DNA of 64,000 nt from Paenibacillus taichungensis (GCF_003287275.1 NZ_QEVW01000012.1:62001-126000), one strand, 5' to 3'. Counted from the stretch's first letter, positions 23,992-33,388 are shown. The notes: generated by a model not told the origin, from the sequence alone. Made by a program: numbers and translations.

Positions 23992-25260
23992 TTATTTATT
24001 GAAAGTAACCTTCTCCGAACCACCTTCAAGAATGATTGACGTGTCCCGCGGTTTTGTTTCCGCGATTTTGCGGCCACCTCTATACGAGTACAGTACACCA
24101 GCCTGTTTGCGAACAGCCTCGTATTCGTTCTCTGCTTCAAGAACGATGAAGTTGGCAGGTTTTCCTACTTCTATGCCGTATACGTCCTCGATATGCAGCG
24201 TTCTTGCGCTGTTTTTCGTAATGAGATCGACCGAATTTACGATTTGATCATAACCCAGCAACTGCGAAGCATGAATACCCATGTGCAGTACTTGGAGCAT
24301 GTTGCCCGTTCCCAGCGGATACCATGGATCGAAAATGTCATCATGACCGAAACATACGTTAAGACCAGCTTCCTGCAGCTCTTTGACACGGGTCAGACCT
24401 CTTCTTTTTGGATATGTGTCGAAGCGTCCTTGCAGGTGAATGTTGACCAACGGATTGGAGACGAAATTGAGGTCAGCCATCTTCAGCAATCTGAACAATT
24501 TGTACGTATATGCGTCATTGTAAGACCCCATCGCCGTCGTGTGACTTGCCGTTGTGCGAGAGCCCAGTCCACGTTCGTAGGCTTCCTTGGCAACGACTTC
24601 CACAAAGCGGGATTGCTCGTCATCGATCTCGTCGCAATGGATGTCGATCAAACGATCGTATTTTTCGGCAAGGTCAAAAGCAACCTTCATCGAATCAACG
24701 CCGTATTCTCTCGTGAATTCGAAGTGCGGAATGCCACCGACAACGTCAACGCCCATTTTCAGTGACTCTTCCAGCAGTTCTGCACCGTTCGGATAGGAAT
24801 GAATACCTTCCTGTGGGAAAGCCACAAGCTGGATGTCGATGTATGGTGCCATCTCTTCTTTTACTTCAAGCATCGCTTTGACTGCCGTCAGGCTTGGATC
24901 TGTAACGTCCACATGTGTCCGAACATGTTGGATCCCCTGCGCCATCTGCCATTTCAGTGCTGTTTTGGATCGGGTTTTAACATCTTCATGTGTCAGGAAT
25001 GCTTTGCGTTCCGACCAACGTTGGATGCCTTCAAATAGCGTTCCGCTCAAATTCCATTCCGGCTCGCCAGCGGTTAACGTTGTATCCAGATGGATGTGAG
25101 GCTCAATGAATGGTGGCAGTACAAGTGAACCGTTGACGTCAAGTATCTCCTCATTTGCAGTGGCTTGAAGCTCCTGCGTAATTTGTTCGAACTTCCCGTC
25201 CTTCACGACGATATTCCATAGACCTTCTTTACCCCGCAATTTTGCGTTCTGTATAATCAT
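23992..25260 (-). CDS. codA: Cytosine deaminase
   Basis: Converts cytosine (or isoguanine-like bases) to uracil. The 422-residue amidohydrolase has metal-binding PHIHLD, the conserved IDIHCDEIDDE with His and Glu, SHTTAM, and FGHDDIFDPWYPLG with the metal-ligand Asp, all as in CodA. The ATG at 25260 lies inside the end of codB (32-base overlap) after AAAGGGG, so translation is coupled. Together with codB it forms a pyrimidine-salvage operon controlled by the upstream PyrR-type leader. Confidence 0.95.
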   Translation of the reverse strand: MIIQNAKLRGKEGLWNIVVKDGKFEQITQELQATANEEILDVNGSLVLPPFIEPHIHLDTTLTAGEPEWNLSGTLFEGIQRWSERKAFLTHEDVKTRSKTALKWQMAQGIQHVRTHVDVTDPSLTAVKAMLEVKEEMAPYIDIQLVAFPQEGIHSYPNGAELLEESLKMGVDVVGGIPHFEFTREYGVDSMKVAFDLAEKYDRLIDIHCDEIDDEQSRFVEVVAKEAYERGLGSRTTASHTTAMGSYNDAYTYKLFRLLKMADLNFVSNPLVNIHLQGRFDTYPKRRGLTRVKELQEAGLNVCFGHDDIFDPWYPLGTGNMLQVLHMGIHASQLLGYDQIVNSVDLITKNSARTLHIEDVYGIEVGKPANFIVLEAENEYEAVRKQAGVLYSYRGGRKIAETKPRDTSIILEGGSEKVTFNK

Positions 25261-26509
25261 TTATTTTCCCCTTTTCTTTGTTGGATTCTTTGTTAGGAAC
25301 GATCAACATCAACACGATGTAAGCCACCGCCGTACCGAGCAGCGCATTCAGTGGTGTTACTCCTGGAGCCAGCTGAGCAAACGCAACGCCGATGGCCCAA
25401 GCAACCATTGCTACCCAGTTTACCGTTTTGAAACTCATCTCGGCAAACGGTTTATAGTTTCTGCGTTTCACGAAGAAGTAGTCCGCGATGATGATGGCAC
25501 CAATGGACGGTACCGCCGCGCCCAGCACATTCAGAAAGCTGACGAAATTGTTGTACATCCACATGGCGAATACTGTACCCACAATGCCGTTTACGATGAC
25601 GAAGAACTTTTTCGAAATTTTAGTGATGTTGGCAAAACCAAGACCCGAAGCATATAAGGCATTATCGTTGGTTGTCCAGATATTGAGTCCAAGAACGATG
25701 ATCGCGGGAATGAGCAAGCCTTGCAGGAACATGACCTCAGAGATATCAGCCAGGTTATATGCCATTGCACCAACTGCCCCGAACAGGAACATAAGCGAGT
25801 TCCCAAGGAAGAAGGCAATAACCGTCGCGGTAACCGCCTGCTTGGACGTCCGGGAAAATCGGGCAAAATCGGGCGTCAGCGTTCCGCCACTAATAAATGA
25901 ACCGATACAAATGGTCAATGCTGCTGCCGCGGTGAGTGTCTCTGTCGGCGTGTAATCGAGCAATCCTTGCAGACCCCCCAGCGAGCCTGCCCCTTCGAAC
26001 ATGGAGTAACCGCCGAGAATGGCAATAGCAGGAACCGCGATATAACCCAAGATGACGAGCGACTTCATACCGAAGATGGCTGATGCCGTCATAGCAAGAC
26101 CGAACAACAAGATTAACAGATACACGTTCCAATCCATCGCTTTGGCAACCGGAATTGCGAACATGGCCACGCCTACCCCGAACCATCCGACCTGTGTGAA
26201 GCCGAGCAGAAATGATGGCAGGTACGATCCTTTCGCACCAAACGCATATTTAGCAAGTAAATGTGTGGAAAGGCCTGTCTTGGCAGCGATATGCGCTAGT
26301 GCTCCAGTATAGATACCGAGCACCAGATTGCCCGCAAGCACGATGCCAATGAACTCCATGAACGTCAAACTGACTCCAAGCGTCCCCCCTGCCAACATAC
26401 TCGCCGAGAAGAAGGTGAAACCCAACATGACGGATAACGTCTTCCAAAAATGATTTCTCTGCGTTTTTGGCACCTCTTGCCATGAAAACTCTTGATCTTG
26501 TTTGCTCAT
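25229..26509 (-). CDS. codB: Cytosine permease (NCS1 family)
   Basis: A 426-residue carrier with about twelve membrane helices. It starts with the NCS1 head QEVPKTQRNHFWKTLSVMLGFTF and contains GFTQVGWFGVGVAMFAIPVA, GTLTPDFARFSR and LGLNIWTTNDNALYASGLG, characteristic of CodB. It imports cytosine with a cation. ATG at 26509 follows GGAGG. The downstream end overlaps codA. Confidence 0.95.
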   Translation of the reverse strand: MSKQDQEFSWQEVPKTQRNHFWKTLSVMLGFTFFSASMLAGGTLGVSLTFMEFIGIVLAGNLVLGIYTGALAHIAAKTGLSTHLLAKYAFGAKGSYLPSFLLGFTQVGWFGVGVAMFAIPVAKAMDWNVYLLILLFGLAMTASAIFGMKSLVILGYIAVPAIAILGGYSMFEGAGSLGGLQGLLDYTPTETLTAAAALTICIGSFISGGTLTPDFARFSRTSKQAVTATVIAFFLGNSLMFLFGAVGAMAYNLADISEVMFLQGLLIPAIIVLGLNIWTTNDNALYASGLGFANITKISKKFFVIVNGIVGTVFAMWMYNNFVSFLNVLGAAVPSIGAIIIADYFFVKRRNYKPFAEMSFKTVNWVAMVAWAIGVAFAQLAPGVTPLNALLGTAVAYIVLMLIVPNKESNKEKGKINDYTERKIAG

Positions 26510-26554
26510 CAGAATACCTCCAGCTTAAAGTGTATCTGATACCAAAAAAAAGCA

Positions 26555-26600
26555 GAAAAAAGAGGCTACTCGTCAAGTTATACACTGACAAGTAGCCTCT
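26555..26600 (-). terminator. Attenuator terminator in the codBA leader
   Basis: AGAGGCTACT...TGTCA stem pairs with its complement and is followed by six T on the minus strand, about 45 bases before codB. Confidence 0.88.
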
Positions 26601-26729
26601 TTTTGCATCATAATCCGCGCGAAGACGCAGAGCATCCCTGAGGGGATCTGCCCTGATTCACGCGTGATTATAAAATCCGCTGCCCTTGCCAGCCTCTCTG
26701 GACTGAATTAAAGGTACCAGTATTCAATT
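26555..26729 (-). promoter_or_regulatory. PyrR-binding attenuator leader of codBA
   Basis: The minus-strand leader contains AGTCCAGAGAGGCT (26691-26704), which matches the PyrR RNA-binding loop ARUCCNGNGAGGYU, followed by GGCAAGG, then complementary blocks that can form an antiterminator, and finally a terminator (26555-26600) with a 15-bp stem and a T run. The order is that of pyr-operon attenuators: with UMP bound, PyrR holds the first hairpin and lets the terminator form. Start of transcription is estimated from the promoter at 26736-26764. Confidence 0.85.
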
Positions 26730-26735
26730 ACATTT

Positions 26736-26764
26736 ATTATTTTAGAAAACGCCGCAGATGTCAA
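26736..26764 (-). promoter_or_regulatory. codBA promoter
   Basis: Minus-strand TTGACA (26759-26764), 17 bases, AATAAT (26736-26741). Confidence 0.7.
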
Positions 26765-26860
26765 TGTCATTATTATCCAAAGGTTATAAAACCCTTCTAC
26801 AACAAGCTATTTTTATACTTATTTATCTTTTCAAATAAACTAGCACTTATTAATAAAATC

Positions 26861-26902
26861 AAAGACCACGTAGTTTCCTTCAGAAGGGTCAACGTGGTCT
26901 TT
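26861..26902. terminator. Terminator of the GH4 gene
   Basis: AAAGACCACGT/ACGTGGTCTTT stem with an inner CCTTC/GAAGG pair; T-containing on both ends. Confidence 0.8.
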
Positions 26903-26918
26903 GATCGTTATCTATACT

Positions 26919-28325
26919 CTAGATATACTGCAGTCTGTCCTTGTACCAGACGTCGGGAATCATATCGCGCTCCAGTTCCAACAATTCATGAATGATCTTG
27001 TCCGCATCACTAATGGAACTCACGAGCGGGTCGGTGAGCATCGCCCTTCTCAGTTTCTCGTAGCTCTGTTCCAGAACAGCTTCGACCGTCAGCTCATGCG
27101 TATCCAATACAAGTTCTTGCATACCTCTTACACCTCGCGGCATCTCGCCTACATGAATTGGTTTCACTCCATCCATGCTCACGTCGCATAGCACTTCCAG
27201 GAACGAATCGGCATTCATATTGGTTACCGCGTCTTGATTAAGCGTATTAATGAAAAACTTCTTCCCCAAATTTCCTACCATGTTCTCAATGATATCCGTC
27301 GCATGATCCGGGCCAAAGGTACTCATGTAATCGGCAATCGGGATATTCCCCGCAAGAAAGTCATCTACCTGACGCCACATTCCGTCATGACGCTGATACC
27401 TGTCCTCTGTCTCCCAGATGGACAATGGCGAGATAGCGTCTCTAGTCTTGCCGAGACCTTGCCAATACCGAACGTATTCCTTCGTATGCGCCGTGCAGGT
27501 GGGGATGATTCCGAAAATATCATACAGTTCGTAGGTAATCGCATCGTTAAAAATAGCTTTTGCGCCGCGATCACCGCCGTTGTTCTCATCACCTGCCATT
27601 TTGCGCATGGCTTCCGCGATTAGGGGCATCACATTTTTCCCTTCGAATTCAGCTTTAAGCAGCCAAGTGAAATGATTGACGCCAGCGATGCGGAAATCGA
27701 ATCTCTGGTCGATCTCTTGGGTGAACTCGTCTGACTTTTCGATAATTCCCGCTCTTACAGCGTAATAGGCTTTCTTATGCGGCATATGATGACTATCGCA
27801 CAGGGCAAATGATTTCAGCTTCGGCGCATAGCGATGTAATGCGATACCATGAACGGTAGACGGATTAATATAATTAATGACCCAGGCATCAGGACATAGC
27901 TCTTCAATGTCTCTGGCGCATTCCATAATAACCGGAAGCTCTCTCATTGCCCTAAAGATCCCACCCGGGCCAATCGTATCGCCGGAACACATGCGAATGC
28001 CGTATTTTAGAGAGACTTCGCAGTCAATTCCCCGATATTTGACCGATTGCTCTGCAAAGCTAAGCACAACGAAGTCAGCTCCCGGCAGCACATGTCTTCG
28101 GTCCACCGAGCCCTCAATCTTCAAGGATACGTTGTTCTCACGAGCAACCATCTCTGCAAGTTTTACCATTTTCGAGAGCCGCTCCTCGTCCGTATCCACC
28201 AAAGCCAGCGTTCCCTGATTCAGATATGGGGAGTGAACCATCTGCCAGATGGACTGACGACCGAAAAACAGACTGCCTGCCCCTATAACGACTACCTTTG
28301 GATGCTGTGTGTTTGTAGCATTCAT
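26919..28325 (-). CDS. GH4 family glycosidase (alpha-galactosidase/alpha-glucosidase type)
   Basis: A 468-residue NAD+ and Mn2+ dependent glycosidase. The Rossmann motif VVVIGAGSLFFGRQSIWQM opens the protein; CSGDTIGPGGIFRAMR, NYINPSTVHGIAL, the metal-ligand Cys in ALCDSHHMP and the His in AGVNHFTWL are GH4 hallmarks. The family breaks alpha- or beta-glycosidic bonds by an oxidation-elimination route. The substrate cannot be fixed; MelA-like alpha-galactosidase is a fair guess. The ATG at 28325 has GAGGAGG eight bases upstream. An AraC-type regulator is divergent. Confidence 0.88.
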   Translation of the reverse strand: MNATNTQHPKVVVIGAGSLFFGRQSIWQMVHSPYLNQGTLALVDTDEERLSKMVKLAEMVARENNVSLKIEGSVDRRHVLPGADFVVLSFAEQSVKYRGIDCEVSLKYGIRMCSGDTIGPGGIFRAMRELPVIMECARDIEELCPDAWVINYINPSTVHGIALHRYAPKLKSFALCDSHHMPHKKAYYAVRAGIIEKSDEFTQEIDQRFDFRIAGVNHFTWLLKAEFEGKNVMPLIAEAMRKMAGDENNGGDRGAKAIFNDAITYELYDIFGIIPTCTAHTKEYVRYWQGLGKTRDAISPLSIWETEDRYQRHDGMWRQVDDFLAGNIPIADYMSTFGPDHATDIIENMVGNLGKKFFINTLNQDAVTNMNADSFLEVLCDVSMDGVKPIHVGEMPRGVRGMQELVLDTHELTVEAVLEQSYEKLRRAMLTDPLVSSISDADKIIHELLELERDMIPDVWYKDRLQYI

Positions 28326-28493
28326 CAATAACCCCTCCTCGTAACGATATAATTTCATTATAGGTGAGTGGGCTAGAATCGGAATGTGAGATAGTTTTCA
28401 AAACATGTCATATGGTACGATAATCAACAACAGATAAACCATTGGTTATATTAGTTAGAAGTCGAAGGATGTCATAAAGTGGAGAGAGACGAG

Positions 28494-29354
28494 ATGAACA
28501 AAATGCATGCAGGGACTGTAAATATGAGTATAATCGATGAACTTTCGGAGTATATCACACTGCGCATGAGCTCTTATTTGGAACAAAATCACGACAGCAA
28601 TTGGATGGAGCACAAGTCTCATTCCGATTATGATCTGTGGTTCATTACAGCAGGCTCCGTCCAGATCACCATCGATGGGATCGAACATATGGCGGACCCG
28701 GGTGACATTGTATTTTTTTATCCGGATATGCCCTATCTGGCTTCCACGACTGGAGAGCAGTGCCGATTCATATACATGCACTTTGATTTCAGCATAGCTG
28801 AGCAAAAGCGAATTCTGGGCGAGTTTCAGCTGCCGGGGATCGTACCGGGCAACCTGGTTCGGGATGAGTCAACGCTGTTCACCTCATCCTATCGAAGGTT
28901 CAAGCAGGACAGCGGCGCATCCGGAAGTCCACTCTATTTGAAAGCTTCCTTACTTCTCGTCATTGCAAAAATTTTGGAGCTTCACGGGCATGGTCTGTAT
29001 AACGGTGAATTTCTAAAAGACCGAAAACCGAGGAAAACGGAAGGAAGTCTGGAGGTTCTGCAGAACGTATTCCCCTATGTGGATGCGAATCTGCATCGTA
29101 TCATCCGAGTTAGCGAGCTTGCAGCCATTGCAGGAGTCTCTGAGAAATATTTTATTTCTTTATTCAAGAAAATTTTAGGTATTACGCCGGGGCAGTACAT
29201 CAATCAAATCAAGATGAATCGGGCACGAGACTACTTGTACGAGAAAAAGTATACGATCCAGCAAATTGCCGGATTTCTGGGCTATCCCGATCCCTTCACC
29301 TTCTCCAAAGCATTTAAAAAATTTTACAACGTGCCTCCTTCCAAATTTGAATAG
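28494..29354 (+). CDS. AraC-family regulator divergent from the GH4 gene
   Basis: 286 residues: an N-terminal cupin-like arm (SDYDLWFITAGSVQITIDG, FFYPDMPY) for sugar binding and two C-terminal helix-turn-helix units (LAAIAGVSEKYFISLFKKILG and IQQIAGFLGYPDPFTFSKAFKK). Probably an activator of the GH4 gene in response to its substrate. The ATG at 28494 follows GGAGAG; a GTG at 28479 with its own GAAGGAT site is an alternative start. A terminator follows at 29368-29407. Confidence 0.9.
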   Translation: MNKMHAGTVNMSIIDELSEYITLRMSSYLEQNHDSNWMEHKSHSDYDLWFITAGSVQITIDGIEHMADPGDIVFFYPDMPYLASTTGEQCRFIYMHFDFSIAEQKRILGEFQLPGIVPGNLVRDESTLFTSSYRRFKQDSGASGSPLYLKASLLLVIAKILELHGHGLYNGEFLKDRKPRKTEGSLEVLQNVFPYVDANLHRIIRVSELAAIAGVSEKYFISLFKKILGITPGQYINQIKMNRARDYLYEKKYTIQQIAGFLGYPDPFTFSKAFKKFYNVPPSKFE

Positions 29355-29367
29355 AGCGCCATCACTA

Positions 29368-29407
29368 AACAAAGAGGCAACCGGTATATGCCGGCTGCCT
29401 CTTTGTT
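29368..29407. terminator. Bidirectional terminator after the AraC regulator gene
   Basis: AACAAAGAGGCA-A-CCGG/CCGG-C-TGCCTCTTTGTT stem, T-rich end on the plus strand. Confidence 0.85.
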
Positions 29408-29453
29408 TAGTCACTGGTTATTCATGCTTCAGGTGTATGTTCCTCAGCACTCC

Positions 29454-30569
29454 TCATAACGTAAAGGGTGCTTCACTAGAATACATGTCATGGAAAAATC
29501 CCCTGTACAGTATATCCTCTTCCAGACATTTAATGAGATACAACAGTTCATCGTCATCCTCAGGTTCTTCACCAGTATGCTGCATTTCCTCAAATTGACC
29601 TAGAATATTCTCCAAAAGGGTGACTTGAATAAATAAAGGCAGCTTCTCCAACATCGAATCTTCGATCTTGGTTTCGGAAATATAACCAGCGAGGGCAGTT
29701 TCAAAATAATCATCCATGAATGATTTCCGTTTACCGGCGTCAGGTTCGAATTGGATCCAGCCCACACCGTGTGTCCAGAGATCTGCCAGGTCATACATAT
29801 ACCAACCAAAGCATGAATTATCGAAATCATATACGGTGATTTGACCATTATCAAAATCGATTGAGTAATTCCCATCGTTATAATCGAAATGGATCATCCC
29901 GAATGTTTCCGGGTTTGTATCCAAACCTTTTAAGGTATCCAGAAGCTCGACCATCTTCCCCTTAAGCAGTGAGAATGATTCAGGTATCAAGTTATTGATA
30001 TATTCATCTTTGTAATTGTCAAAAAAATGATGCCGGCGATGGACAGGACTATACTCTTTCGATAATTGGTGCATTTTCCCCAGGACTTTACCGCAATTAT
30101 AATAGTATTCGGTAAGTGGAACACCTTTCCGATACTGATAATTATTTTCTACCAGCAACTTTCCCTTGGCCTTCACAAACATACAGATAAAGAACGTATG
30201 CTCATTATAAGTGATCTCTTCAAACAGATGGCCCTTTTTCGAGTTGACTACATTCGATACCCTTGCTTCGTGCTCAAATAAATAACGGACATATTCCAGT
30301 TCTGCCAGGAAATCTTCTCGCTTTCTGTCAGGCAAAAAAGACACTCGAAGGATTAGCGATTCACACCCCTCTTGCTCACAGGTATATACGACATTCCGCC
30401 CACCCTCATGAGGTGGAATAAGCTGAATGCTGTAACCCTCCAGATCGAACAACTCCGATACCAATGCCAGTACATGCGTGTTGCTGATGTTAACAGCCTC
30501 GTTAAAATTAATAATAATCTCCTCCAGTAAACATTGTCGGGACGGTTTCCCGCACTGCAATGTCCACAA
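29454..30569 (-). CDS. APH/homoserine-kinase-like phosphotransferase
   Basis: A roughly 350-371 residue small-molecule kinase fold. The catalytic loop FGMIHFDYNDGNYSID (HxDxxxxN pattern) and the metal-binding ITVYDFDNSCFGWYMYDLA are those of the aminoglycoside phosphotransferase superfamily. Substrate unknown; homologs include spectinomycin-, homoserine- and choline-kinase-like enzymes. No in-frame ATG exists near the N-terminus. A TTG at 30569 has a weak AGGGA site; a much stronger GGAGGAG sits before three ATT codons at about 30510-30518, so a rare ATT start is possible. Confidence 0.78.
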   Translation of the reverse strand: MWTLQCGKPSRQCLLEEIIINFNEAVNISNTHVLALVSELFDLEGYSIQLIPPHEGGRNVVYTCEQEGCESLILRVSFLPDRKREDFLAELEYVRYLFEHEARVSNVVNSKKGHLFEEITYNEHTFFICMFVKAKGKLLVENNYQYRKGVPLTEYYYNCGKVLGKMHQLSKEYSPVHRRHHFFDNYKDEYINNLIPESFSLLKGKMVELLDTLKGLDTNPETFGMIHFDYNDGNYSIDFDNGQITVYDFDNSCFGWYMYDLADLWTHGVGWIQFEPDAGKRKSFMDDYFETALAGYISETKIEDSMLEKLPLFIQVTLLENILGQFEEMQHTGEEPEDDDELLYLIKCLEEDILYRGFFHDMYSSEAPFTL

Positions 30570-30691
30570 AAGGAATCCCTATGCCGCAAATATCCTTCTG
30601 TGAACCTAAAGCACAATCACCTTGTTAGTCATTTGAAATTCGCTCCTTTTTGTTCAGATGTATATATCTTATCCTATAATTCCATATTATT

Positions 30692-31618
30692 CTAGCCCTC
30701 TTGTAACACTGCTGTCTCGTAATAGTACCGAATCAAAATGTCCTGATCGTAGTTGCCGAACCCCTTCCCGAACAGCGTAAGTCCACCCCGGCCGGGTACC
30801 ACTTCTTCCGGGGTTAATCGAATGGTCCAATATGGAGCAGCATTGAGATTCAATTCATGTATTCTTACATCCGAGATGCGCTGGCCATCGATAAAGGTTC
30901 CTTCAACGTTGATACGAAGCACTTTCAATACGCCGTACTGGTTCACATCGGCATGCCACCACTGCGGCGTGAGTCTGCCCTTACGGTCTCCAAAGTCACC
31001 CGGGCTTGTCCAGGTTCCGAGGTGATGGTTATTAAGTGTAAAACGGATGTCCGACGGCCAGTTTTCATTAACTTGTGGAGCCTCCGAGCCAAGCTCCAGC
31101 GATATTTCGATTTCACGGAGTTCCTGATCTTTGTACAGATAATTAGGGACCTTATATTCAAGGAAGCCTCGTGCCAACCAGAGTATGCCCGCATTCACCC
31201 GGCTGGGATCCATGAAGCAGGCTGGCGTGTCGTATTGTCCAATCATCTGGGTTGTCGTCGCGAGCCCGCATGTTGGCCACGCTTCGTAATCCGTATATTG
31301 CCCTACCGGAATAGATACCTCGTGGTACGGTACATCGAGCGGTTCAGGTGACAGATTGATCAGCATAAATTCTTGCTGAATAAAACAGTACTTATACGTC
31401 CCGCCGTTCTCCCGTTTCATTCGACTGCCTACAATCCCGGCCTTTTGTAGCTTGCTCACATGGGTACTAACGATGGCTTTACTCAGATACAGCTCCTTGG
31501 CGAGCGCATTAATGTGCATTTCTCTGTTCAGCAGCAATAAACGAACGATATGTAACCGGGCTTCACTCGCGAGCGCTTCGTAAATGATCAGTGAAGATGC
31601 ATCCGTACCAAGCATCAT
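30692..31618 (-). CDS. ArsR-type HTH regulator with a C-terminal sugar-sensor-like domain
   Basis: 308 residues. The first 85 form an ArsR winged helix (EALASEARLHIVRLLLLNREMHINALAKEL, LSKAIVSTHVSKLQKAGIV); the remaining 220 residues form a beta-rich domain (EIEISLELGSEAPQ, WPSDIRFTLNN, WWHADVNQYGVL) unlike the short metal-sensing ArsR proteins. The ATG at 31618 is properly spaced from AGGAGA; the upstream GTG at 31627 is not. Divergent from the arabinofuranosidase gene, so it is presumably its regulator, with the C-terminal part sensing an arabinoside. Confidence 0.78.
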   Translation of the reverse strand: MMLGTDASSLIIYEALASEARLHIVRLLLLNREMHINALAKELYLSKAIVSTHVSKLQKAGIVGSRMKRENGGTYKYCFIQQEFMLINLSPEPLDVPYHEVSIPVGQYTDYEAWPTCGLATTTQMIGQYDTPACFMDPSRVNAGILWLARGFLEYKVPNYLYKDQELREIEISLELGSEAPQVNENWPSDIRFTLNNHHLGTWTSPGDFGDRKGRLTPQWWHADVNQYGVLKVLRINVEGTFIDGQRISDVRIHELNLNAAPYWTIRLTPEEVVPGRGGLTLFGKGFGNYDQDILIRYYYETAVLQEG

Positions 31619-31646
31619 CTGTTTCACTCTCCTATTTTGAATTCGC

Positions 31647-31669
31647 TATTTTACGAACCCTGTAAAATA
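31647..31669. promoter_or_regulatory. Candidate operator upstream of the ArsR-type regulator
   Basis: Perfect inverted repeat TATTTTAC-N7-GTAAAATA, about 30 bases upstream of the regulator start. A second shorter one, TTCGCT-N4-AGCGAA, lies at 31727-31742 near the arabinofuranosidase gene. Confidence 0.5.
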
Positions 31670-31775
31670 AACTTGCTCCCATATAGGCATTATGATACAC
31701 ATAGATTAAGAAATCAAATTTCCGATTTCGCTTTAGAGCGAATCCAATAAAATTCATTCTATGGAGGTTTTCATT

Positions 31776-33284
31776 TTGCTTACATCCAAGATGCTTATTG
31801 ATAAAGAATTTCAGGTAGCAGAGGTGGATCCTCGTCTTTACAGTTCCTTTGTTGAACATTTGGGACGTGCCGTTTACGGTGGCATTTACGACCCTGGTCA
31901 TCCTACTGCTAATGAACAAGGTTTCCGCCAAGATGCCATCGAAGCAATCAAAGCGCTAAATGTGCCCATTGTTCGTTATCCAGGAGGGAATTTTGTATCC
32001 GGTTACAATTGGGAAGATGGTGTGGGGCCTGTAGCGGAGCGGAAACGCAGACTTGAGCTTGCCTGGTGGACCATTGAAACCAATGCGGTCGGCACCAACG
32101 AATTCGCGGATTGGGCCAAACTTGTTGGAACCGAGGTCATGATGGCAGTTAATCTCGGCACCAGAGGCATTGATGCTGCAAGAAACCTGGTGGAATACTG
32201 CAACCATCCTTCGGGTACCTATTGGAGTGATCTGCGTATTTCCCATGGTTATAAAGCCCCTCATCAATTTAAAACGTGGTGTCTTGGTAACGAAATGGAT
32301 GGACCTTGGCAGATTGGAGCCATGACCGCTAGCGAATATGGCCGAATTGCCAACGAAACGGCGAAAGCGATGAAATGGGTCGATCCCAATATTGAACTGG
32401 TGGCATGCGGTAGTTCCAGCCGAGGCATGAGTACTTTTGCAGAATGGGAAGCGACTGTTCTTGATCTCTCTTATGAAAATGTGGATTATCTGTCCTTGCA
32501 TGCGTACTACAACAATAACAAAGACAACACATATGACTTCCTGGCTACATCGCTGGATCTGGATCAATTCATTGACAGCGTCGCTTCGATCTGCGACTAT
32601 GTGCAAGCTAAGAAACGCAGTAAAAAGAAATTGATGCTGTCGCTTGATGAATGGAATGTCTGGAACTCGATTGGCACAAGCCGAGCCGAAGAACGCTGGC
32701 AGATTGCTCCTCCGGAATTCGAAGATGTATACACACATGAAGACGCCTTGGCCGTAGGATGTTACCTTATTACGCTTCTCAAGCACGCGGATCGTGTAAA
32801 GATGGCCTGCCTTGCACAGTTAATCAATGTCATTGCCCCAATCATGACCGAGAATAACGGAGCCATCTGGTTCCAAACAACGTATTATCCGTTCATGCAT
32901 GCATCCAACTTCGGACGTGGCACCGTGCTTCAGTCCATCGTATCTTCTCCGAAGTATGATTCTAAGGAATTTACGGACGTGCCTTACCTTGAAGCGATCA
33001 GCGTACATGATGATGAAAATGGAATCATCACCATCTTTGCGGTGAATAGGCATCTGGACGAACAAATGGAACTCCATGTGGATCTTCGCTCCTTTGGGGA
33101 AACGACTTTCATGGAGCATATCGTAATGGAGAACCCGGATTTGAAAGCCGTTAATACCAAGTCGAACCCTAACAATGTTGTTCCTCATTCTGGCGGATAT
33201 ACCAAGGTGGATCAAGGAAAAGTCCAATCGATCCTGACCAAAGCGTCATGGAACGTCATTCGTTTTAAAACACAGCAGGCTTGA
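31776..33284 (+). CDS. abfA: GH51 alpha-L-arabinofuranosidase
   Basis: Releases terminal arabinose from arabinan and arabino-oligosaccharides inside the cell. The 502-residue (beta/alpha)8 barrel carries the acid/base Glu in CLGNEMDGPWQIG and the nucleophile Glu in SLDEWNVW, both standard for GH51 AbfA. GGNFVSGYNWEDGVGP near the N-terminus is also conserved. The start is TTG at 31776, eight bases after GGAGG; the ATG at 31761 overlaps the ribosome site itself and cannot be used. A strong terminator follows at 33351-33388, then an ABC importer likely to feed it. Confidence 0.94.
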   Translation: MLTSKMLIDKEFQVAEVDPRLYSSFVEHLGRAVYGGIYDPGHPTANEQGFRQDAIEAIKALNVPIVRYPGGNFVSGYNWEDGVGPVAERKRRLELAWWTIETNAVGTNEFADWAKLVGTEVMMAVNLGTRGIDAARNLVEYCNHPSGTYWSDLRISHGYKAPHQFKTWCLGNEMDGPWQIGAMTASEYGRIANETAKAMKWVDPNIELVACGSSSRGMSTFAEWEATVLDLSYENVDYLSLHAYYNNNKDNTYDFLATSLDLDQFIDSVASICDYVQAKKRSKKKLMLSLDEWNVWNSIGTSRAEERWQIAPPEFEDVYTHEDALAVGCYLITLLKHADRVKMACLAQLINVIAPIMTENNGAIWFQTTYYPFMHASNFGRGTVLQSIVSSPKYDSKEFTDVPYLEAISVHDDENGIITIFAVNRHLDEQMELHVDLRSFGETTFMEHIVMENPDLKAVNTKSNPNNVVPHSGGYTKVDQGKVQSILTKASWNVIRFKTQQA

Positions 33285-33350
33285 GCTAACTATATATGGA
33301 CTGCCTAAATAATGATTGATAAGCATGATGGATGTTCATTACATTAAACA

Positions 33351-33388
33351 AAGACCTCCAGTCTTCTCACGAAGCTGGGGGTCTTTTG
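33351..33388 (+). terminator. Terminator of abfA
   Basis: AAGACCTCCAG/CTGGGGGTCTT stem followed by TTTT. Confidence 0.85.

Noticed and set aside
26555..26729. Purine riboswitch upstream of codBA
   Set aside because: The conserved purine-aptamer loops are absent; the PyrR loop explains the leader better.
30857..31351. 164-codon plus-strand frame opposite the ArsR-type regulator
   Set aside because: Shadow frame; no ribosome site, no domain, and the minus-strand gene has clear HTH.
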